DNA of 5,630 nucleotides. It comes from Bacteroidota bacterium. GTDB lineage: Bacteria > Bacteroidota > Bacteroidia > Bacteroidales > P3. The position numbers and the translations under genes were made by a program. This document shows, piece after piece, positions 1-4,826 of the stretch. The notes beneath the pieces are model-generated. The model did no database searches. It worked only from the letters and a program-made list of their open reading frames with translations, and was not told where the DNA came from. The stretch covers positions 1 through 5,630 of the forward strand of contig JAUNWC010000117.1 in assembly GCA_030540495.1 (NCBI GenBank), in the 5' to 3' direction. Within the stretch, counting starts at the first letter, position 1. Every line of letters starts with the position of its first letter.

Positions 1-22
1 TACCTTTTTTTAATAAAATTTG

Positions 23-30
23 TATTTTTG
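23..30 (+). promoter_or_regulatory. Bacteroidota-type -7 promoter element
   Basis: TATTTTTG matches the Bacteroidota sigma-ABfr -7 consensus TAnnTTTG. Transcription would begin roughly at 36-38, giving a leader of under 20 nt before the ATG at 55. The -33 element would lie at or beyond the window edge and cannot be judged. It would drive the lipoprotein-lysozyme-dehydrogenase operon. Confidence 0.6.
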
Positions 31-49
31 CACATCAAAAAGAGTGCAA
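28..49. repeat. Perfect 6-bp inverted repeat over the presumed transcription start
   Basis: TTGCAC (28-33) and GTGCAA (44-49) are exact reverse complements separated by 10 nt. The left arm overlaps the end of the -7 element and the presumed start of transcription falls in the spacer, so the repeat would be positioned as an operator rather than an RNA hairpin. A 6-bp match in A+T-rich DNA can be chance, so this is only a candidate. Confidence 0.25.
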
Positions 50-54
50 GTCTA

Positions 55-546
55 ATGAAAAAAATAAAATATAATTACTTTTTATTGTTTTTAATGTTTT
101 GTCTTTTGTTTTTTTCTTGCAAAAAGAACAGAGAAGTAAGACAAGATAACAAACAAATATTATCGCCACAGAGGATTGCTCTCCCCTCTAATATGGTACT
201 ATCTCGTATAGATATCAAAGACACCATTTATAAGTACATAGCACATATATCCTACCCAACGGTTTTGCAAAAAAAGGATAGTTTGGATATAACTCCCGTT
301 TATGAGGTTTGGGGCAAGGAGTTAGATAATTTCATAGACAGCGTTACTTTTTTGTATAACAAACGACTTAATACGGATACAAGTTTTCTTTCCTTTGAAC
401 TTTCAAAAATAGAGAATAGGCAAGAGTGTATCTATTTGACTTTCAAGAAAAAAGTTTATTTACCTAACCATAAGGATACTTTAAAACAAGAGGTATTTGT
501 GAATTATAATACAAATACCAAAACCTTTAAACTCAAACGACAATAA
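55..546 (+). CDS. Small putative lipoprotein of unknown function
   Basis: This encodes 163 residues. The N-terminus (MKKIK, a hydrophobic stretch at about residues 8-20, then FFSC with Cys22) is a type II lipoprotein signal peptide, so the mature protein should be lipid-anchored at Cys22. The residues after Cys22 are basic (KKNRE), without the acidic run that marks surface export in some Bacteroidota, so a periplasm-facing location is more likely; this is inference. The remainder is soluble, rich in Lys, Asp, Tyr and Thr, and I do not recognise a family. I chose the ATG at 55 because the only in-frame upstream start, TTG at 28, lies inside the -7 promoter element. The stop codon overlaps the next start (TAATG), so the gene is translationally coupled to the GH25 muramidase and may act with it at the envelope. 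Confidence 0.85.
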   Translation: MKKIKYNYFLLFLMFCLLFFSCKKNREVRQDNKQILSPQRIALPSNMVLSRIDIKDTIYKYIAHISYPTVLQKKDSLDITPVYEVWGKELDNFIDSVTFLYNKRLNTDTSFLSFELSKIENRQECIYLTFKKKVYLPNHKDTLKQEVFVNYNTNTKTFKLKRQ

Positions 547-1325
547 TGGCAAAAAAGAAAAAAATAACTGCTAAACGAGTATTTTTACTTTGCTCTCTAC
601 TCTTAATTTTTGTGGTAGGAGTAATAGTTGTTTATACCTATGTTATGGACTATTATAAAAAATACTATGCTTGCCCAACACTTGGTATAGACTACAACAA
701 ATATCCTGTTATGGGCATAGATATTTCTTCACATCAGGGAGATATTGACTGGAAGGTTTTGAGCGATAATCATATAAGTTTTGTTTTTATAAAGGCAACA
801 GAAGGAAGAGATTTTGTAGATAAACGTTTTGCTCACAATCAAAAGAAAGCCAAAGAAAACAATATTGTAATGGGAGCATATCTATTCTATAAGTTCAATA
901 AATCGGGCGAAGAACAGGCAAAAAACTTTATAAAAACCGTTAAATTATCCGATAGTGATATGCCTCCTGTGGTAGATTTTGAACTTTCATACGGCAATCG
1001 TTTTAGCCGTTTGTCACACGACAAAATACAAAATCAATTGCTTAGATGTCTTTTTGAGTTAGAAAAACATTATAAATGCAAGCCTATTATATACACCAAT
1101 GTAGATACATACAATAAATATATAAAAGGAAGTTTTGATGAATATCCTCTTTGGTTGTGTAAGTTATGCACAGAGCCAAAGATGAAAACCTGGACTTTTT
1201 GGCAATATACTCACTCGGGAGTTGTTGCCGGAATAGAAGGCAACGTGGATATGAATATTTTCAACGGCTCTTACTCTGATTTTGTCAATTATATTTACAA
1301 CAGCAGAAAAATCAAAAAACAATAA
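546..1325 (+). CDS. Membrane-anchored GH25 family muramidase (lysozyme)
   Basis: This 259-residue protein is predicted to hydrolyse the beta-1,4 bond between N-acetylmuramic acid and N-acetylglucosamine in peptidoglycan. A basic N-terminus (KKKK) precedes one hydrophobic segment at about residues 12-33, with no clear cleavage site, so it is probably a signal anchor holding the enzyme in the periplasm. The GH25 domain fills about residues 54-245. Its markers are GIDISSHQG with Asp59, FIKATEG (81-87), GAYLFY (110-115), PPVVDFE with Asp144 and Glu146 as the expected catalytic acids, PIIYTN (180-185), and WTFWQYTHSG (216-225) followed by VDMN with Asp235. Order and spacing are normal for the family and all key acids are present. 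It overlaps the lipoprotein gene by 1 nt and is followed after 3 nt by the dehydrogenase. No cell-wall-binding repeats are seen. A role in wall remodelling rather than phage lysis is inferred from the chromosomal setting. Confidence 0.93.
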   Translation: MAKKKKITAKRVFLLCSLLLIFVVGVIVVYTYVMDYYKKYYACPTLGIDYNKYPVMGIDISSHQGDIDWKVLSDNHISFVFIKATEGRDFVDKRFAHNQKKAKENNIVMGAYLFYKFNKSGEEQAKNFIKTVKLSDSDMPPVVDFELSYGNRFSRLSHDKIQNQLLRCLFELEKHYKCKPIIYTNVDTYNKYIKGSFDEYPLWLCKLCTEPKMKTWTFWQYTHSGVVAGIEGNVDMNIFNGSYSDFVNYIYNSRKIKKQ

Positions 1326-1328
1326 ACC

Positions 1329-2273
1329 ATGCAAGTACTACTTATAGACGATATACACCCAATCTTATTAGAAAAATTAGAGACACAGAATATAAAGGTA
1401 GATTATCATCCCGAATACTCAAGAGAGGATATAATAAAAAACATAGGTACTTACGAGGGTATAATAGTAAGAAGTAAAGTAAAAATAGATAAGCAAATAA
1501 TAGACCTTGCTACCAATCTAAAATTCATTGCAAGAAGTGGAGCCGGAATGGATAGCATAGACGTAGATTACGCTGAGAAAAAAAATATTGTTTGCATTAA
1601 CTCACCTGAGGGCAATAGAGATGCTGTGGGAGAACATTGTTTGGGACTTTTACTTTCTTTGTTTAATAAAATAACCATTGGCAACCAAGAAGTAAGACAA
1701 GGACTTTGGCTAAGAGAAGAAAATAGAGGTTTAGAAATCAAAGGCAAAACCATAGGCATTATAGGTTATGGCAATATGGGAAGAGAATTTGCCAAAAGAC
1801 TTTCGGGGTTTGATTGCAGAGTTTTGGCTTATGATAAGTATAAGAAGAACTATTCCGATAAGTATGCAAAAGAGGTCACTTTAGAGAAATTAAAAGAAGA
1901 AACAGATATTCTCTCCCTACATATTCCACTAACAGAGGAAACAAAATACATGGTAAATGCAAGTTTTATTAATAGTTTTCACAAGCCTTTCTTCTTACTA
2001 AACACAGCAAGGGGCAAAGTTGTTAGGTTGGCTGATTTGATTCTTGCCCTTGAAAACAAAAAAATACTTGGAGCCGGTTTGGATGTTTTGGAATACGAAA
2101 ATTTCTCAAACGAAATGTCCTTTGACTCTCAGGCACAAGAAGAGTTAAAGCATTTGTTTACTATGCAAAATATTGTTCTTACTCCTCATGTTGCCGGTTG
2201 GACAAAGGAATCTTATTACAAACTTTCTTATTTTCTTGCAGAAAAAATTCTTTACTTTTTAGACCAAATATAA
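1329..2273 (+). CDS. D-2-hydroxyacid dehydrogenase (phosphoglycerate dehydrogenase-like)
   Basis: This 314-residue cytoplasmic oxidoreductase belongs to the D-isomer-specific 2-hydroxyacid dehydrogenase family. Substrate-domain signatures include ARSGAGMDSID (68-78) and GNRDAVGEH (95-103). The Rossmann domain carries GYGNMG (146-151), and Asp169 at the end of the second strand predicts NAD rather than NADP. The catalytic triad is complete: Arg228 in NTARGK, Glu257 in LDVLEYE and His287 in TPHVAG, matching Arg240, Glu269 and His292 of E. coli SerA. There is no C-terminal ACT or intervening regulatory domain, so this is the short form of the family. It may oxidise 3-phosphoglycerate in serine synthesis, but no serC or other serine gene is adjacent and members differ in substrate, so I leave the symbol blank. 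It starts 3 nt after the muramidase stop and is the last gene of its operon. It faces the citX-like gene, 19 nt away. Confidence 0.9.
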   Translation: MQVLLIDDIHPILLEKLETQNIKVDYHPEYSREDIIKNIGTYEGIIVRSKVKIDKQIIDLATNLKFIARSGAGMDSIDVDYAEKKNIVCINSPEGNRDAVGEHCLGLLLSLFNKITIGNQEVRQGLWLREENRGLEIKGKTIGIIGYGNMGREFAKRLSGFDCRVLAYDKYKKNYSDKYAKEVTLEKLKEETDILSLHIPLTEETKYMVNASFINSFHKPFFLLNTARGKVVRLADLILALENKKILGAGLDVLEYENFSNEMSFDSQAQEELKHLFTMQNIVLTPHVAGWTKESYYKLSYFLAEKILYFLDQI

Positions 2274-2292
2274 ATAGAGAAATTGATGTGGA

Positions 2293-2808
2293 TTATTTCT
2301 TTTCTAAGGAAAGATAGGCTTTGATTTGTTGGTCTATCTTCCTTTGTAATTCCTCTTGACTATGGGTAAAGTTACGCATACAAAAACGCGACTCTTTCTC
2401 GCATATCAAACATTTTCTTGGTTCAAAACCTATGTCTTTCCTTGAAATCGGAATACCCTCAGAATTTATTACATCCATATCAAACAAGCGTCCAAGCAAA
2501 TGCTCCTGCTCTATTTTACATAGTTCTTTTTTTAGACTTATTGCTTCCTTATCTATTATATAATAGACTTCAAAACCGGTTTGCAAATCTTTTTCTTCTT
2601 TGTAAATGATTTGTTGCTCAAAATTGGATTCTATTGTTTGCATTGCTACTCTTGCAACAATAAGCGAGTTTGTATTTCTTTTCTCCTTTCCTGGCATTAT
2701 AACAGTAAGACAAAGCAAAGTTTTACCCTTGTATTTTTGCAAAAGTTTTCTTTGAGTTTCTTGCCTTGCATCTCTACTCCTTAGTAATTGCTCCAATGTT
2801 ATATCCAT
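2293..2808 (-). CDS. citX: CitX-like apo-citrate lyase phosphoribosyl-dephospho-CoA transferase
   Basis: This encodes 171 residues from the ATG at 2808. CitX attaches the 2'-(5''-triphosphoribosyl)-3'-dephospho-CoA group to the acyl carrier subunit (CitD) of citrate lyase in the cytoplasm. Family marks are LEQLLRSRDARQE near the N-terminus (5-17), the MPGKEKR segment (38-44), GRLFDMDV (106-113), SRKDIGFEPRKCLIC (122-136) and the C-terminal CMRNFTHSQEEL (143-154). Length is close to other stand-alone CitX proteins. An in-frame ATG at 2877 would add 23 residues, but a TAnnTTTG promoter element lies between the two starts (2835-2842), and family members begin just before the LEQLL-like segment, so 2808 is preferred. 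No citC, citD, citE, citF or citG lies nearby. The partner lyase must be elsewhere in the genome, or the protein acts on another carrier. Family assignment is from recalled motifs. Confidence 0.82.
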   Translation of the reverse strand: MDITLEQLLRSRDARQETQRKLLQKYKGKTLLCLTVIMPGKEKRNTNSLIVARVAMQTIESNFEQQIIYKEEKDLQTGFEVYYIIDKEAISLKKELCKIEQEHLLGRLFDMDVINSEGIPISRKDIGFEPRKCLICEKESRFCMRNFTHSQEELQRKIDQQIKAYLSLEKK

Positions 2809-2834
2809 ACATAATAAGAATTTTTTCTCTTTTG

Positions 2835-2842
2835 CAAAGTTA
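2835..2842 (-). promoter_or_regulatory. Bacteroidota-type -7 promoter element for the citX-like gene
   Basis: On the minus strand the sequence reads TAACTTTG, an exact TAnnTTTG match, 26 nt upstream of the ATG at 2808. No convincing -33 TTTG is found 19-21 nt upstream. The element lies inside the longer version of the ORF (start at 2877), which is the main reason for choosing the shorter start. Confidence 0.6.
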
Positions 2843-2939
2843 TAATAATTTTCTTTATATGGATTAGAAACTAACACTACAACCTATGCTAACCCATCAA
2901 AAAAACCTTTGAAAAAAAGTATAAAACAAAAAAAAGTTA

Positions 2940-2947
2940 TACCTTTG
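2940..2947 (+). promoter_or_regulatory. Bacteroidota-type -7 promoter element for the S4-DUF5606 pair
   Basis: TACCTTTG matches TAnnTTTG and ends 20 nt before the ATG at 2968. The nearest upstream TTTG (2908-2911) is 28 nt away, longer than the usual 19-21 nt spacer, so the -33 region is weak. With the minus-strand element at 2835-2842 it forms a divergent promoter region between the citX-like and S4 genes. Confidence 0.6.
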
Positions 2948-2967
2948 CAAACCTAAAAAAGAAATAT

Positions 2968-3195
2968 ATGCTAAATAATAGTGTTATAACGTTTAGACTA
3001 AAAGAGGGAGATGAGTATATAGAACTGATAAAACTGCTGAAAGTAACAAATGTTGCAGAAAGTGGTGCTATGGCTAAAATAATGGTAAGCAATGGAGAAG
3101 TAAGACGAAACGGAAGCACTGAGTTAAGAAAAAGAGCAAAAATAAGAGCAGGAGAAATTATATCCACACTTGGTTACGAAATAAGAGTAAATTAA
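2968..3195 (+). CDS. Small S4 domain RNA-binding protein (YbcJ/RqcP-like size class)
   Basis: This 75-residue protein is almost entirely one S4 domain. YIELIKLLKVTNVAESG (17-33) makes the first helices, AKIMVSNGEVRRNG (36-49) the helix-turn and strand with the typical NGEV-x-x-NG pattern, and the basic stretch ELRKRAKIRAGEII (52-65) completes the RNA-binding face. S4 domains bind structured RNA, usually rRNA or tRNA. Stand-alone small S4 proteins are linked to ribosome biogenesis or ribosome quality control, but which of these applies here cannot be told from sequence. The start follows a -7 promoter element by 20 nt and no other in-frame start fits. The next gene begins 46 nt after the stop with no promoter or terminator in the gap, so the two are probably cotranscribed. 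An overlapping minus-strand ORF is a shadow. Confidence 0.88.
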   Translation: MLNNSVITFRLKEGDEYIELIKLLKVTNVAESGAMAKIMVSNGEVRRNGSTELRKRAKIRAGEIISTLGYEIRVN

Positions 3196-3241
3196 AAGAT
3201 AATAAAAAAATAAAGAGTAATAACTAATAAGAATTAATATT

Positions 3242-3658
3242 ATGGATTTGACAGGAATATTGGCAATTACAGGTAAGCCTGGCTTGTACAAACTTCTTTC
3301 CCCTACAAAAACGGGAACTTTGGTAGAATCGCTATTAGACAAAAAACGTGTGCCTGCCTTTGCATACGAGAGAATTTCCTCCCTGAAAGACATTACTATG
3401 TTTGCTGAGGACGAAGACGTACCTTTGCAAACTATCTTCCAAAATATATACAAAATAGAAGAAGGAAAAGAGTGTATAAATCCTAAAGCTTCTGAAAAAG
3501 AATTAAGAGAATATATGGAAAAGGTATTTCCTAACTATGATAAAGACAGAGTACATATTTCTGATATGAGAAAGTTGTTTTCATGGTATAATATTTTATT
3601 GAATAGTAACTTGATAGACTTGGAAACAGAATCAGAGGAACAAGCAAAGGAAGAATAA
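3242..3658 (+). CDS. DUF5606-type conserved Bacteroidota protein
   Basis: This 138-residue cytoplasmic protein has no signal peptide or membrane segment. The N-terminal part (residues 1-70) matches the pattern I know from DUF5606 proteins of Bacteroidota: an ILAITGKPGLYKLLSP opening (6-21), then VESLLDKKRVPAFAYERISSLKDITMF (28-54 region) and VPLQTIFQNIY (60-70). The middle (about 84-120) is helical and the tail is acidic (ETESEEQAKEE). Biochemical function is unknown for the family; the conserved beginning resembles a small barrel-like module, but this is only inference. It follows the S4 gene by 46 nt without an intervening promoter and is closed by a strong terminator, so the two form one short operon. 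A role alongside RNA or ribosome functions is possible but unsupported beyond this pairing. Confidence 0.82.
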   Translation: MDLTGILAITGKPGLYKLLSPTKTGTLVESLLDKKRVPAFAYERISSLKDITMFAEDEDVPLQTIFQNIYKIEEGKECINPKASEKELREYMEKVFPNYDKDRVHISDMRKLFSWYNILLNSNLIDLETESEEQAKEE

Positions 3659-3683
3659 ATAAATTTAATCATAATACTTTGTG

Positions 3684-3718
3684 AGGTTTGGCGAATAAGA
3701 GTTTGCCAAACCTTTTTT
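3684..3718 (+). terminator. Strong intrinsic terminator after the DUF5606-type gene
   Basis: A 3684-3696, right arm 3701-3713: the stem pairs AGGTTTGGCGAAT with GTTTGCCAAACCT, 13 bp including two G-U pairs, around an AAGA tetraloop. The uninterrupted core is AGGTTTGGC/GCCAAACCT. It runs into six T (3713-3718). It lies 25 nt after the stop codon at 3658 and separates the S4-DUF5606 operon from the Tat module. Confidence 0.9.
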
Positions 3719-3730
3719 GTTGTAGCAATA

Positions 3731-3761
3731 TTTGCTCTGAATAAAAAAAGTATTATCTTTG
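3731..3761 (+). promoter_or_regulatory. Complete Bacteroidota promoter (-33 and -7) for tatA-tatC
   Basis: TTTG (3731-3734), a 19-nt spacer, then TATCTTTG (3754-3761) match both parts of the Bacteroidota consensus with the expected spacing. It is the best promoter in the window. The tatA start codon is 19 nt downstream of the -7 element, giving a leader of about a dozen nucleotides. It should also drive tatC, for which no separate promoter is visible. Confidence 0.8.
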
Positions 3762-3780
3762 CAAAATAAAAATATTCATT

Positions 3781-3937
3781 ATGTTAGGAACAACAGAAAT
3801 TATAATTATTGCAATAGTAGTTTTGCTTCTTTTTGGAGGTAAAAAAATACCTGAGAGGATTGGGCAAGGGTGTTAAGAGTTTTAAGGATGGAGTAAATGG
3901 TAAAGAAGACTCATCGCAAGAGCAAAAAAAAGAGTAG
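3781..3937 (+). pseudogene. tatA: tatA, Sec-independent translocase pore subunit, frame broken
   Basis: The ATG frame encodes MLGTTEIIIIAIVVLLLFGG, the classic TatA transmembrane helix with polar Glu6 and the Phe18-Gly19 hinge, then KKIPE and a premature TAA at 3874-3876 after 31 residues. The rest of TatA is plainly present one base later: frame +1 from 3851 reads LRGLGKGVKSFKDGVNG and an acidic/lysine tail to the TAG at 3935-3937. This is the amphipathic helix and tail of a normal small TatA. Bacteroidota TatA usually has KKIPELMRGLGKG here; the observed bases fit loss of 8 nt between two GAG triplets (inference). No in-frame restart codon opens the second part. TatA oligomers form the transport path with TatC, and a 31-residue product lacking the amphipathic helix should not work. 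A sequencing error, a real mutation or recoding are all possible. The promoter is intact and tatC follows. Confidence 0.85.
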
Positions 3938-3998
3938 CAACTTCTTTTTTAATGCAATTAGATAAGTTTATAACAAGTGTTTTCTGACCTTATTTTGT

Positions 3999-4766
3999 AT
4001 GGAGGTTAATAAGACTTTTTGGGAACATTTGGAAGATTTAAGGGGAAGTTTATTAAGAATACTTCTTGCTGTGGTTGTTGCTTTTGTGCTTAGTTTCGTT
4101 TTCAAAGATTGGGTGTTTGCTATTGTTTTCTACCCTACAAAAGAAACTTTCCTAACCTATACCCTACTTGGAATAACTCCTGTAAAAGTACAGATGATAG
4201 CCACAGAGATAACCACTCAAATGATGGCACACTTAAAAATATCTTTGGTTTTTGCTTTCATACTTTCCTCGCCTTATATTATTAAGGTGTTATTTTCTTT
4301 TGTTTCTCCGGCTTTGTACAAAAATGAAAAAAAATATTCCTTTCGCATAGTAATAATTTCCTATCTTTTGTTTGTCTTTGGCGCTTTGGTCAATTATTTT
4401 ATCATTTTTCCTATTACTTATAATTTTCTTGTTGGTTATCAAGTTTCTTCCTCTGTTACCACTTTGATTTCTTTGCATTCCTATATACAAACGCTTTTGC
4501 TTATGACCTTGGTTTTTGGCATAATGTTTGAGATTCCTATTTTGAGTTGGATTTTGGCAAAGTTCTCTCTATTGAAACATAGGGTAATGATAAAATATCG
4601 CAAACACGCTATAGTATTTATTCTTGTGCTTGCTGCCATTATTACCCCTACCACAGATGTTTTTACGCTTGCTGTTGTGTTTTTGCCTATATGGATGCTA
4701 TATGAACTTAGTATAGCAATAGTTAGACAAGTAGAAAAAAATATTGCGAAAAATAAAAGTATTTAA
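3999..4766 (+). CDS. tatC: TatC, twin-arginine translocase receptor subunit
   Basis: This 255-residue inner-membrane protein recognises twin-arginine signal peptides and recruits TatA. The start ATG gives MEVNKTFWEHLEDLR, the family's cytoplasmic N-terminus. Six membrane helices are visible at about 18-35, 78-103, 117-138, 165-186, 203-217 and 219-236. Conserved features are HLEDLR (10-15; Asp13 stands where E. coli has Glu), SPALYKNEKK with Glu110 (E. coli Glu103), FEIP with Glu178 (E. coli Glu170) and TPTTD with Asp220 (E. coli Asp211). Length is normal and the frame is intact over its whole span, unlike the adjacent tatA. It lies 61 nt after the tatA remnant without its own recognisable promoter or terminator between, so it depends on the promoter at 3731-3761. 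A GGAGG at 4001-4005 overlaps the start codon and is not its ribosome binding site. Confidence 0.95.
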   Translation: MEVNKTFWEHLEDLRGSLLRILLAVVVAFVLSFVFKDWVFAIVFYPTKETFLTYTLLGITPVKVQMIATEITTQMMAHLKISLVFAFILSSPYIIKVLFSFVSPALYKNEKKYSFRIVIISYLLFVFGALVNYFIIFPITYNFLVGYQVSSSVTTLISLHSYIQTLLLMTLVFGIMFEIPILSWILAKFSLLKHRVMIKYRKHAIVFILVLAAIITPTTDVFTLAVVFLPIWMLYELSIAIVRQVEKNIAKNKSI

Positions 4767-4775
4767 AAAAATTAC

Positions 4776-4783
4776 TATCTTTG
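4776..4783 (+). promoter_or_regulatory. Bacteroidota-type -7 promoter element before the polyferredoxin gene
   Basis: TATCTTTG, identical to the -7 element of the tatA promoter, lies just after the tatC stop and 43 nt before the ATG at 4827. A TATTG (4742-4746) upstream is too far (29 nt) to be a standard -33 element. It may give the downstream gene expression independent of tatA-tatC. Confidence 0.55.
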
Positions 4784-4826
4784 CAAGTAGTTTTAAAGGA
4801 ACATTATAATTAACACTTAAATACTT

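Noticed and set aside
28..54. TTG start at 28 that would add nine residues to the lipoprotein
   Set aside because: It lies inside the -7 promoter element, and the ATG at 55 gives a normal lipoprotein signal peptide.
1568..1759. Minus-strand ORF of 63 codons
   Set aside because: It is fully antisense to the dehydrogenase coding region and has no family resemblance or promoter.
2298..2314. Short hairpin near the convergent gene ends (about 7 bp with one G-U pair, 3-nt loop)
   Set aside because: It is short, A+T-rich, lies within the last codons of the citX-like gene and has no T run on either strand, so it is not a convincing terminator.
2418..2784. Two plus-strand ORFs opposite the citX-like gene
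   Set aside because: They are shadows of a gene with clear family motifs. The hydrophobic translations arise from reading A-rich codons in reverse.
3420..3427. TACCTTTG matching the -7 promoter consensus
   Set aside because: It lies within the DUF5606-type coding region with no gene start close downstream; a chance match in coding sequence.
2937..3453. Two minus-strand ORFs (76 and 109 codons) across the S4 and DUF5606-type genes
   Set aside because: They are antisense to recognisable coding regions and their low-complexity Ser/Phe/Ile-rich products look like shadows.
4001..4005. GGAGG resembling a Shine-Dalgarno sequence
   Set aside because: It overlaps the tatC start codon itself and no alternative in-frame start lies a suitable distance downstream.
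4290..4490. Minus-strand ORF of 66 codons inside tatC
   Set aside because: It is antisense to conserved TatC membrane helices and shows no independent features.
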